Assembly (NCBI RefSeq): GCF_900241005.1
Contig: NZ_OEST01000003.1
Span: 434,001 to 498,000 of the forward strand
Length of the DNA stretch: 64,000 bases
Reading direction: 5' to 3'
Source: Bacteroides cutis
GTDB taxonomy: Bacteria; Bacteroidota; Bacteroidia; Bacteroidales; Bacteroidaceae
Made by a program: the position numbers and the translations under genes. Shown in pieces: positions 26,120 to 33,867 of the stretch (the first letter of the stretch is position 1; each line of letters opens with the position of its first letter). The notes below the pieces were generated by a model. The model was not told where the DNA came from and did not search any database. It was given only the letters and a program-made list of their open reading frames with translations.

Positions 26120-26857
26120 TTATTTCGGGAAAGGAAGCTCAAAACCCTGTCCCCGGTGGGATATTGTTAAGAAATGGCAACCGTGATTTTCAGCAAATAC
26201 ACGAAATGCGTTCCCTCCCTGATAGTTCTCGCTAAAATGCATAGGCACAAAGATAGTATTTTTTATTTGTTCCACGAATTGTTCTGCGCCACGCATATAA
26301 TCTTTTCCCATACGGTCGTCTACCGGAAACATGGTTACATCTAGTTGTGAAACTGTTTGTTGCAACAACTTCACCTCAGCAAGAAAATCACTTTCGGCCT
26401 TGTGTATTTCCTGCGGGGTAGATTCTTCACTCCAATGCCAGTTATTCAGGTCACCTGCATGAAACAGGCGGACATCTTGCAAGTCTATCAGGAAAGAAAT
26501 GCCTACATCTGTAGAACCAAAAGCTTGAATACGGATATTGTCATCCTCATAGATGTCACCTTTATTGATATAGGTAGCATCTTCTGCTGATGCGCGCCGA
26601 TGCTTCATTATATCTTTAGAGAAGATATAATGAATATCGGGTCGTTGGGTTTTCCATAAAAGAACTTCGCGGTTGAAGTGATCAGGATGAAAATGAGAAG
26701 AGAGTACATAGAGTACACCCGGTTTCTCCAGTAAATAATCATGTACGATTCCTTTGCCGGGCTCCTCTTCCGACGAGTCTTTATAGTAATCGATAATGAC
26801 TGTCACTCCCTCCGCTTCAATCGCAAAACCACTATGATAAATGTAATCAAGTTTCAT
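26120..26857 (-). CDS. Metallo-beta-lactamase-fold hydrolase
   Basis: A 245-residue cytoplasmic protein with the MBL metal motif HFHPDH at 55-60 and a later HAGDLNNWHW segment supplying further ligands. The overall layout resembles UlaG-like L-ascorbate-6-phosphate lactonase relatives and other MBL-fold hydrolases of Bacteroides. No substrate can be read from the sequence. It stands between DUF4468 (41 bp downstream) and pirin (80 bp upstream) on the same strand. Confidence 0.85.
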   Translation of the reverse strand: MKLDYIYHSGFAIEAEGVTVIIDYYKDSSEEEPGKGIVHDYLLEKPGVLYVLSSHFHPDHFNREVLLWKTQRPDIHYIFSKDIMKHRRASAEDATYINKGDIYEDDNIRIQAFGSTDVGISFLIDLQDVRLFHAGDLNNWHWSEESTPQEIHKAESDFLAEVKLLQQTVSQLDVTMFPVDDRMGKDYMRGAEQFVEQIKNTIFVPMHFSENYQGGNAFRVFAENHGCHFLTISHRGQGFELPFPK

Positions 26858-26937
26858 TTATGAGTTGAATTATAGTACAATATTACAAAAAACGCTACAC
26901 ATACTTCTGGTTTAGACTGTTATTTTATGTAAAAGTC

Positions 26938-27642
26938 TTACATAGGAACTTCAATTAGGAGAATATGCGCATCTTTCAAAATTTCCAGTTCAAAGCTGTT
27001 TGTCTCGTACACACCCATGCCGTCGCGACGGGAAAGCACCGTATCATCTATCTTGATTTCTCCTTCTATCAGGAAGATATAAACTCCGGCATGGGATTGA
27101 TGCATGTGATAGCCTAACTTTTTGCCGGCTTCTATTTCTCCGATAGAGAACCAAGTTTGTTGAAGCAGTTTGGCAGGTGCATCGCCATCGGGTGATACGA
27201 TGAGGGTAAGTTCATTTTTATGTAGGTAAGGGCGGATATCATAATCTTGATAAGCCGGAGGTGTATTCAGTTTTTCCGGCATTATCCAAATTTGAAGGAA
27301 GTCTACCGGATCGGTTTCGCTTCCATTCACTTCACTGTGATAGATACCTGTGCCTGCACTCATAGTTTGAATGTCACCTACGGTAATGGTACGGCTGTTT
27401 TGCTTACTGTCTCCATGTTTTAGTTTCCCTTTTAGCGGAATGGAGATAATTTCCATGTTTTTGTGAGGATGAGTTCCGAAACCTTTACCCGGAGCTACAC
27501 TATCATCGTTCAATACACGCAGGGCTCCGAAGTTCATGCGGCGTGGGTTGTAATATTCATCAAAACTAAAGGTATGATGGCTGTCAAGCCAGTCGTATAA
27601 TGAACGTCCACGGCTGTCAGCCTTGTCTATTACTTTTTTCAT
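26938..27642 (-). CDS. Pirin-family bicupin protein
   Basis: A 234-residue two-cupin protein with the pirin metal-site pattern: GTHPHKNMEI (His58, His60) and GTGIYHSEVNGSE, which should provide the third His and the Glu. Bacterial pirins such as YhhW have quercetinase activity in vitro; the in vivo role in Bacteroides is unknown. The length and motif spacing match the YhhW type. It is a single gene 71 bp downstream of ldhA on the same strand. Confidence 0.85.
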   Translation of the reverse strand: MKKVIDKADSRGRSLYDWLDSHHTFSFDEYYNPRRMNFGALRVLNDDSVAPGKGFGTHPHKNMEIISIPLKGKLKHGDSKQNSRTITVGDIQTMSAGTGIYHSEVNGSETDPVDFLQIWIMPEKLNTPPAYQDYDIRPYLHKNELTLIVSPDGDAPAKLLQQTWFSIGEIEAGKKLGYHMHQSHAGVYIFLIEGEIKIDDTVLSRRDGMGVYETNSFELEILKDAHILLIEVPM

Positions 27643-27713
27643 AATTCTGTGGTTTAAAATGGTTATTTTATATCAGTCGTAACAATCGGCCGATATAAAA
27701 AGATGCCGGAGCT

Positions 27714-28715
27714 TTATAATTTAACTTCATTCTCTAGCTTTTTATGGTTTATAAAGTCTTTGATATTCTGCAAAGTGGTAGAGGCGATGTTTGCCAACGC
27801 TTCACGTGTGAAGAAGGCCTGATGGGACGTAACAATGACATTATTGAATGAAAGCAGGCGTGCCAGTGTATCGTCGTCAATAATTTTGTCTGATTGATCT
27901 TCATAGAAGTATTCACTTTCTTCCTCATATACATCCAGTCCTGCCGAACCGATTTTTTTGTTCTTCAATCCTTCAATCAGAGCGTTGGTATGAATTAATT
28001 GTCCGCGTCCGGTGTTGATAATCATAACACCGTCTTTCATTTTACTGATGGAATAATCGTTGATGAGGTATTTGGTTTGTTCCGTCAGAGGACAGTGCAG
28101 GGAGATGATGTCAGAGTTATGATATAACTCATCCAACGTGGTATATACTACTTGGTTTTCTCGGGCGAAGTTATAGTCAGGATATAAATCGTACGCAAGG
28201 ATGTTCATGCCGAAGCCACGCAGGATATGGATTAATTTTTTGGCGATCTTACCCGTACCGATGATACCTGCCGTTTTACCATACATATCAAAACCCAGAA
28301 GACCGTGCAAAGAGAAATTTCCATCTCGTGTGCGCCATGTGGCACGGGGGATTTTGCGATTTAGTGACAACATCAGGGCAACGGTATATTCTGCTACTGC
28401 ATAGGGCGAATAGGCAGGTACACGTACTACTGTAATGCCATGTTCGGTAGCTGCTTTTAAATCTACATTATTATATCCCGCACAGCGTAAGGCGAGTAAT
28501 TTAACGCCATTTTCCGCCAACTGCTGGATAACTTCTGTATCGGCAGTATCGTTTACGAAGATACAAACAGCATCTATGCCTTGTGTCAACATGACGTTAT
28601 GTTTATTTAGATGTCCTTTATAATAACGGAGTTCAAAACCGAATTCTTGGTTTTTGTCATTGAATGAAGTCTCATCATAAGGTTTGCTACCGAAAAATGC
28701 AATAGTATATGCCAT
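27714..28715 (-). CDS. ldhA: D-lactate dehydrogenase / 2-hydroxyacid dehydrogenase
   Basis: An NAD-dependent enzyme reducing pyruvate to D-lactate. The 333 residues have the Rossmann motif GTGKIAKKL and the catalytic set in its usual order: Arg in INTGRGQLI, Glu in GLDVYEEE and His in TSHQAFFT. The ending of the active-site region fits the fermentative LdhA branch better than phosphoglycerate dehydrogenase. It is followed by pirin and preceded by about 230 bp shared with a divergent FadL-type gene. Confidence 0.9.
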   Translation of the reverse strand: MAYTIAFFGSKPYDETSFNDKNQEFGFELRYYKGHLNKHNVMLTQGIDAVCIFVNDTADTEVIQQLAENGVKLLALRCAGYNNVDLKAATEHGITVVRVPAYSPYAVAEYTVALMLSLNRKIPRATWRTRDGNFSLHGLLGFDMYGKTAGIIGTGKIAKKLIHILRGFGMNILAYDLYPDYNFARENQVVYTTLDELYHNSDIISLHCPLTEQTKYLINDYSISKMKDGVMIINTGRGQLIHTNALIEGLKNKKIGSAGLDVYEEESEYFYEDQSDKIIDDDTLARLLSFNNVIVTSHQAFFTREALANIASTTLQNIKDFINHKKLENEVKL

Positions 28716-28907
28716 GATTTTCTTATTTTTAAAATTTTCTTATTCTTAAAGTAACGTATGTAAAGACGATAAAGTTCATTGAAATAATAGATGGTTTTCA
28801 ATCCGCAAAGAAGAAACGTTTCTCTTGAAACAATTGATGTTTTCAATTAATTATCTTTCTATTATAAATAAAATGCACAAAAAAGTTTTTTATGTGCAAT
28901 ATTATTG

Positions 28908-28915
28908 TACCTTTG
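28908..28915 (+). promoter_or_regulatory. -7 box for the FadL-type gene
   Basis: TACCTTTG, 27 bp upstream of the ATG at 28943. The region at the -33 position is a T run without a clean TTTG. Confidence 0.5.
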
Positions 28916-28942
28916 CGCCCGAAACAATTAAAAAAGATTTAG

Positions 28943-30268
28943 ATGAGAAAAATTTCCTTGATTAGCATTGTGATGTTAATCGTTTCAATTCCAACTTTTG
29001 CAGGAGGCCTCCTGACGAATACAAATCAACACCCCGCATTTCTTCGTATGTTATCCCGTGGCGCAAATACTACCAGTGTAGATGCTGCTTTGTCTAATCC
29101 AGCGGGTTTGGCCTTTTTACCGAAAGACGGTTTTTATACGTCTTTGAGCATTCAGAGTGCTTTTCAAACAAGAAATATCGATGCTTCGTGTGAGGCTTTA
29201 GGTTTGGATAAGTATTATGAGGGTAAAGCGTCAGCGCCTGTTATTCCCAGCGTATTTGCTGCTTATAGGAAAGGAGACTGGACGATTTCCGGCTTTTTCG
29301 GTATTACAGGTGGTGGGGGAAAGGCTTCGTTTGATGACGGTCTTTCTATGTTCGATGCTATGGTAATAGCAGGATTGGCTGGCAATAATATTCCGAGCAA
29401 GACCTATTCGCTGAATAGTTATATGGATGGTAAACAGTACATTTATTCCGTACAGTTAGGTTTGACATATAAAATAACAGATTGGCTTTCTGCTTTTGCT
29501 GGTGGTCGTATGAACTATTTCAGTGGCGGTTATAAAGGAGCACTGAATGCCAGCGCTGCAGTTGATTTGTCCGGAGGAGCCATACCTGTTGGAACCGAAC
29601 TTATTGGTATCGATTTGGATTGTAGCCAGACCGGTTGGGGATTTACTCCGGTCATCGGTTTAGATGCTAAATTGGGCAAACTGAATATTGGTGCAAAATA
29701 TGAGTTCAAAGCTAACCTGAACATTGAAAATAACACTAAATTGAATTCGTTCCGGATGATAGGTGCTCCTGAAAGTGAATTAGAGGCTTACAAGCATGGT
29801 GTAAATACTCCGAACGATATTCCTGCCATGCTTTCAGTAGCAGTTGCCTATGAGTTTCTTCCTGTATTGCGTGCATCGGTAGAGTACCACTTTTACGATG
29901 ATAAAAACGCTGGTATGGCTGATGGTAAACAAAAATATCTGACTAAAGGAACCAATGAGTATCTGGCAGGTATAGAATGGGATGTAATCAGCAGATTGAC
30001 TCTGAGCGGTGGGCTACAGTTTACAGATTATGGTCTGTCTGATAATTATCAGTCTGATACCAGCTTCTCATGTGATTCTTACTCTTTGGGTATAGGTGCA
30101 AAATTGCAACTTTCGGAAAGAGCTGATTTGAATGTAGGTTATATGTGGACCAACTATGACGATTATACAAAAGTCTCTACAAATTACAATGGCACTGGAT
30201 TGTCCGGTACAAATGTATACAGTCGTACTAACAAAGTTTTCGGTCTTAGTATAGACTATCGTTTCTGA
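28943..30268 (+). CDS. OmpP1/FadL-family outer-membrane protein
   Basis: A 441-residue barrel with a signal peptide ending near TFAG (about residue 20). The FadL-type start is present: the mature N-terminus leads into RGANTTSVDAALSNPAGLAF, the motif of the N-terminal hatch in FadL relatives. The C-terminus is DYRF. FadL proteins carry long-chain fatty acids and other hydrophobic compounds across the outer membrane. A single gene, ended by a strong bidirectional terminator. Confidence 0.9.
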   Translation: MRKISLISIVMLIVSIPTFAGGLLTNTNQHPAFLRMLSRGANTTSVDAALSNPAGLAFLPKDGFYTSLSIQSAFQTRNIDASCEALGLDKYYEGKASAPVIPSVFAAYRKGDWTISGFFGITGGGGKASFDDGLSMFDAMVIAGLAGNNIPSKTYSLNSYMDGKQYIYSVQLGLTYKITDWLSAFAGGRMNYFSGGYKGALNASAAVDLSGGAIPVGTELIGIDLDCSQTGWGFTPVIGLDAKLGKLNIGAKYEFKANLNIENNTKLNSFRMIGAPESELEAYKHGVNTPNDIPAMLSVAVAYEFLPVLRASVEYHFYDDKNAGMADGKQKYLTKGTNEYLAGIEWDVISRLTLSGGLQFTDYGLSDNYQSDTSFSCDSYSLGIGAKLQLSERADLNVGYMWTNYDDYTKVSTNYNGTGLSGTNVYSRTNKVFGLSIDYRF

Positions 30269-30299
30269 TATTTATTTCATAATCCGACCTTTATATAGA

Positions 30300-30339
30300 G
30301 AGAAAGCCGCTTCAAACACTATTTTGAAGCGGCTTTCTC
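30300..30339. terminator. Bidirectional terminator between FadL-type and porin genes
   Basis: A 17-bp perfect stem beginning GAGAAAGCCGCTTC and its complement enclose a 6-base loop, in the 85-bp gap between two convergent genes. Confidence 0.85.
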
Positions 30340-30353
30340 GTTGTTAATCCGTT

Positions 30354-31637
30354 TTAGAACGAATACTGTACCAATAGATTTATGCGATTGGCATGATGTG
30401 TGGAGTTGTCGAAATTATTACGCCAACCACGGAGGTATTCTGCACCGACTTGCATGTTGGAAGTTACATTCCAGAACATGTTGGCTACAAAATATTGTCC
30501 ATAATGATAAGTACTACCTACTGCATCGGGATAACCATTATCTGAGTAAAGACGGGACATACTATAAGTACTTGAAAGAAAAACTTTCGGACAGACATTA
30601 TATTGTAAACCCGCATACCATCCTAACATCGGCAGTGCTTGCATCTTACCTTCTTTATCAGGATCGGGAACGATATCTACATTCAGATTACTGATATCGT
30701 TCAGATATTGCCCGATACCTTTTCCATACGTAGCTTGGCCAAATACTTGCCATTTCTTGCCAACATTGAATGTAGTAGAAGCCTGTACGCCGAAACCTGT
30801 AACGGAAGATGCTTTGTCACAGAATGAACTGGTATATGTCATACTACGAATAAGGGCACCTACACGCAGGTGGCTGCTATTATTCCAACCATACTGTGCG
30901 TAGGCGGTAAAATCCGGCATGCGTTGTTGGTTAATATTCAGATCACTGTTGGTAGTACCATCCACGGAAGGCATTTCAATTGATGCGTTGAAACGGAAGT
31001 TTTTCAAACCTTTGTATGTATAAGCTAATTGGGTAGTACGATAGAATGTTGCTCCGTTGGGACCTTGGAAGTCAATGGTGGAGGGTAGTGCACCCAAGTC
31101 CATAAAACCGCCGTAAGTATAACCTACTGTTATATCACGGAAAGATACGTATGCATTTTGTAGTTGGAAACCCTTGTTGGAACCATTTCGGAAATTACCT
31201 GCAGTATAAACGATAAAATCTCCTAATAGTTTGGTGTGCCCGACTAATTTCAGGAAAATTGTGGAAGTATTGGCGTCCATTTGGAACTGATTTTTGATTT
31301 TGCTACTATTGGGGATGAAAGCAGGAATAAAGTCAATATCATCGACAATGCCGCCGAAGTCATATTCGGCAGTAGCACGTACATAACCTCCGATACCCAG
31401 GGCAAATTTTCCTTTTCTGTCCATTAACAGAAAACGAGGGGCCTGTGGTTCATGAATGTGGGGTAATTGTGACTCGTTCATGATACGGATAATTTCGTTG
31501 CCTGCTTTATCCATGGTAACCAGAACAACTCCCTTGGAAGATTCGTCTTCGATAATCACTTTTTTCTGTGCATGGGTTGTGGACGTTGATAACCCGGCAA
31601 TGCATAATAGAAACACTGTTTTTAAGATTGTTTTCAT
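30354..31637 (-). CDS. DcaP-like outer-membrane porin
   Basis: A 427-residue protein with a signal peptide ending near THAQ (about residue 24), then a short polar N-terminal region (25-70). A barrel follows, beginning FALGIGGYVRATAEYDFGG and with long strands to the end in QYSF. The layout and the QFQMDANTSTIFLKLVG segment recall DcaP-like trimeric porins, which pass small anionic compounds. Substrate unknown. It diverges from the queuosine operon, with about 230 bp between. Confidence 0.75.
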   Translation of the reverse strand: MKTILKTVFLLCIAGLSTSTTHAQKKVIIEDESSKGVVLVTMDKAGNEIIRIMNESQLPHIHEPQAPRFLLMDRKGKFALGIGGYVRATAEYDFGGIVDDIDFIPAFIPNSSKIKNQFQMDANTSTIFLKLVGHTKLLGDFIVYTAGNFRNGSNKGFQLQNAYVSFRDITVGYTYGGFMDLGALPSTIDFQGPNGATFYRTTQLAYTYKGLKNFRFNASIEMPSVDGTTNSDLNINQQRMPDFTAYAQYGWNNSSHLRVGALIRSMTYTSSFCDKASSVTGFGVQASTTFNVGKKWQVFGQATYGKGIGQYLNDISNLNVDIVPDPDKEGKMQALPMLGWYAGLQYNVCPKVFLSSTYSMSRLYSDNGYPDAVGSTYHYGQYFVANMFWNVTSNMQVGAEYLRGWRNNFDNSTHHANRINLLVQYSF

Positions 31638-31688
31638 TTAAGTTAGGTTTTGGTGAATGTGCTTTCAACAACTTAATTTTAAAATGGT

Positions 31689-31719
31689 TTTGTGGTCACT
31701 GAAAGAAAATGTATCTTTG
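31689..31719 (+). promoter_or_regulatory. Promoter of the queuosine operon
   Basis: TTTG (31689-31692), 19 bases, TATCTTTG (31712-31719), a full consensus promoter. The first start codon is at 31872, so the leader is about 145 bases, long for Bacteroides, and ends in the candidate preQ1 riboswitch. Confidence 0.75.
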
Positions 31720-31836
31720 TAACCGATTTAACGATTGGAGAGTACTTCATTGCAGATAAGGTTATATAAAGATTAGCTTTGATCGTACATCGTTAATAGT
31801 TAAATCATAAATAAGTATGATGCCGTGAATAGCGGT

Positions 31837-31868
31837 CGTGTATTCTAGAACACCACGTAAAAAACAGG
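31837..31868 (+). promoter_or_regulatory. Candidate preQ1-I riboswitch
   Basis: P1 pairs CGTG (31837-31840) with CACG (31854-31857). The loop contains TTCTAG and ends ACAC, so C31853 stands where the ligand-pairing C lies in known preQ1-I aptamers. The tail is TAAAAAACAGGA, and G31848-C31865 and C31845-G31867 could form the pseudoknot. The B. subtilis aptamer has the same TTCTAG, ACAC and A-rich tail. The AGGA of the tail is three bases from the ATG of a queuosine-precursor transporter gene, so ligand binding would hide the ribosome site. P1 is only 4 bp, which is the main weakness. Confidence 0.65.
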
Positions 31869-31871
31869 AAT

Positions 31872-32552
31872 ATGAAGCAAAAAGTATCTGTACCTTTCAT
31901 GCTGTTGGGCATTTTGTTTAATGTCTGTTTGATAGCAGCCAACCTTCTTGAAACCAAAGTTATTCAGGTTTTCGGTATTACTGTAACAGCTGGTCTTTTG
32001 GTATTCCCCATTTCCTATATCATCAATGACTGTATAGCTGAGGTATGGGGATTTCGTAAAGCACGTTTGATCATCTGGAGTGGATTTGCCATGAACTTTT
32101 TTGTGGTGATGCTTGGTTTGATTGCTGTAGCATTGCCTGCCGCTCCTTTCTGGGATGGAGCAGTTCACTTTAATTTTGTTTTTGGTATGGCGCCACGTAT
32201 TGTGATTGCCAGTTTGTCGGCTTTTCTGGTAGGTTCGTTTTTGAACGCATACGTGATGAGCCGGATGAAGATAGCAAGTGGCGGACGTAATTTCTCAGCT
32301 CGTGCTATTTGGTCTACGGTAGTGGGAGAAACAGCTGATTCGTTGATTTTTTTTCCGGTAGCCTTCGGTGGTATCATTGCAGGACGTGAATTACTGCTAA
32401 TGATGTGTATCCAAATCGTTTTGAAGTCTATGTACGAAGTGTTGATTCTTCCTGTGACTATTCGGGTAGTAAAGGCAATTAAGAAGATAGATGGAAGTGA
32501 TGTTTACGATGAAGGTGTATCTTATAAGATATGGAAAATCGGAGATATTTAG
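31872..32552 (+). CDS. Queuosine precursor transporter (VUT/YhhQ family)
   Basis: A 226-residue inner-membrane protein with about six hydrophobic segments. Family features include the segment PISYIINDCIAEVWGFRKAR, and GETADSLIFFPVAF further on. YhhQ-type (DUF165) proteins import 7-deazaguanine precursors such as preQ0 and preQ1. That queC and queF follow within one operon supports this strongly. The ATG is directly after the candidate preQ1-I riboswitch. Confidence 0.9.
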   Translation: MKQKVSVPFMLLGILFNVCLIAANLLETKVIQVFGITVTAGLLVFPISYIINDCIAEVWGFRKARLIIWSGFAMNFFVVMLGLIAVALPAAPFWDGAVHFNFVFGMAPRIVIASLSAFLVGSFLNAYVMSRMKIASGGRNFSARAIWSTVVGETADSLIFFPVAFGGIIAGRELLLMMCIQIVLKSMYEVLILPVTIRVVKAIKKIDGSDVYDEGVSYKIWKIGDI

Positions 32553-32583
32553 GAAATTGAAAATCGGAATTTAATTTGATATA

Positions 32584-33258
32584 ATGAATAAGATGAATAA
32601 TGAAACTGCGCTGGTTGTATTCAGTGGTGGGCAAGACTCTACTACTTGTTTGTTCTGGGCGAAACGTGAATTCAAGGAAGTATATGCGCTGAGTTTTCTC
32701 TATGGACAGAAACATCAGAAGGAGGTGGAATTGGCAAAGGAGATTGCCCGTAAGGCAGGAGTGGAGCTTAAGGTAATGGATGTTTCCTTTATCGGCCAGT
32801 TAGGGCATAATGCTTTGACAGATACCAGTATAGTGATGGATCAGAAAAAGCCTGCTGATAGTTTTCCGAATACATTTGTACCGGGGCGTAATCTTTTTTT
32901 TCTGAGTATTGCTGCTGTATATGCTCGTGAACATGGGATTAATCACATTGTGGCTGGAGTGTCTCAAACAGATTTCAGTGGTTATCCTGATTGTCGTGAT
33001 ACCTTTATCAAATCACTGAATGTTACGTTGAATCTCGCAATGGATGAACAGTTTGTTCTTCATACCCCTTTAATGTGGATTGATAAAGCTGAAACTTGGG
33101 CGCTGGCTGATGAATTGGGAGTACTTGAACTTATTCGTAATGAAACCTTGACATGCTATAATGGTATTCCGGGTGATGGTTGTGGGCATTGTCCGGCATG
33201 TAAGTTGCGACGTGAAGGATTGGAGAGATATTGGGGGATAAATGAAAAAAAACAATAA
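32584..33258 (+). CDS. queC: 7-cyano-7-deazaguanine synthase QueC
   Basis: It makes preQ0 from 7-carboxy-7-deazaguanine with ammonia and ATP in the cytoplasm. The 224 residues carry the PP-loop SGGQDS at 14-19 and the C-terminal zinc-binding Cys group within [17 protein letters not shown]. The ATG at 32584 is used; an internal Met three residues later is possible. It lies 31 bp after the transporter and directly before queF. No queD or queE is in this window. Confidence 0.95.
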   Translation: MNKMNNETALVVFSGGQDSTTCLFWAKREFKEVYALSFLYGQKHQKEVELAKEIARKAGVELKVMDVSFIGQLGHNALTDTSIVMDQKKPADSFPNTFVPGRNLFFLSIAAVYAREHGINHIVAGVSQTDFSGYPDCRDTFIKSLNVTLNLAMDEQFVLHTPLMWIDKAETWALADELGVLELIRNETLTCYNGIPGDGCGHCPACKLRREGLERYWGINEKKQ

Positions 33259-33262
33259 GAAT

Positions 33263-33718
33263 ATGACTGAATTGAAAAAACAACTTTCCCTTTTGGGAAG
33301 AAAAACAGAATACAAACAGAATTACGCTCCTGAGGTATTGGAAGCATTTGATAATAAACATCCTGATAACGATTATTGGGTACGCTTCAATTGCCCCGAG
33401 TTTACCAGTCTTTGTCCTATTACCGGGCAACCTGATTTTGCGGAAATACGTATTTGTTATATTCCTGATGTCAAGATGGTGGAGAGTAAGAGCCTGAAAC
33501 TTTATCTGTTTAGTTTTCGTAACCATGGTGCTTTTCACGAAGATTGCGTAAACATTATAATGAAAGACCTTATTCGCTTAATGAATCCTAAATACATCGA
33601 AGTTACCGGACTGTTTACTCCTCGTGGAGGAATTTCCATTTATCCATACTCCAATTATGGACGTCCCGGAACCAAGTTTGAAAAGATGGCTGAAGAACGT
33701 TTGATGAGTAGGGAATAA
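33263..33718 (+). CDS. queF: NADPH-dependent preQ0 reductase QueF, type I
   Basis: It reduces the nitrile of preQ0 to preQ1. From the ATG at 33263 it has 151 residues, the size of single-domain type I QueF. The catalytic Cys51 lies in [12 protein letters not shown] and the catalytic Asp58 ends that motif; the QueF motif [20 protein letters not shown] follows. An in-frame ATG at 33242 would overlap queC by 17 bases. I prefer 33263, because related proteins usually begin MTELK and it sits four bases after the queC stop. Confidence 0.93.
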   Translation: MTELKKQLSLLGRKTEYKQNYAPEVLEAFDNKHPDNDYWVRFNCPEFTSLCPITGQPDFAEIRICYIPDVKMVESKSLKLYLFSFRNHGAFHEDCVNIIMKDLIRLMNPKYIEVTGLFTPRGGISIYPYSNYGRPGTKFEKMAEERLMSRE

Positions 33719-33729
33719 CTTTTATTTTT

Positions 33730-33803
33730 ACCTATAAATAGCGATTGCCGCATATACTTATCAGAGTATTTGCGGCATCTTTTTTACCTGCATATAGCGA
33801 TTG
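33730..33803 (+). repeat. Direct repeat pair before xusA
   Basis: ACCTATAAATAGCGATTG at 33730-33747 and ACCTGCATATAGCGATTG at 33786-33803 match at 15 of 18 positions, are spaced 56 bp apart and each follows a T-rich run. The second copy covers the putative -33 element of xusA, as an operator would. Confidence 0.55.
33746..33785 (+). terminator. Terminator of the queuosine operon
   Basis: TGCCGCATATACT pairs with AGTATTTGCGGCA with one mismatch over a 6-base loop and is followed by a T run. Confidence 0.8.
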
Positions 33804-33831
33804 TGTGGTTTTCTTTTTATATAGACCTTTG
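33801..33831 (+). promoter_or_regulatory. Putative xusA promoter
   Basis: TTG (33801-33803), 20 bases, GACCTTTG (33824-33831). The -7 box departs from TAnnTTTG at the first base, which would suit a regulated promoter. Iron control is expected by family but no Fur box was identified with confidence. Confidence 0.45.
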
Positions 33832-33867
33832 TAGTGGTATTATTAACAATATAATAAACATTGTAAA

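Noticed and set aside
33242..33262. Upstream ATG for queF
   Set aside because: It would overlap queC and add a Lys/Asn run; the ATG at 33263 gives the conserved MTELK start.
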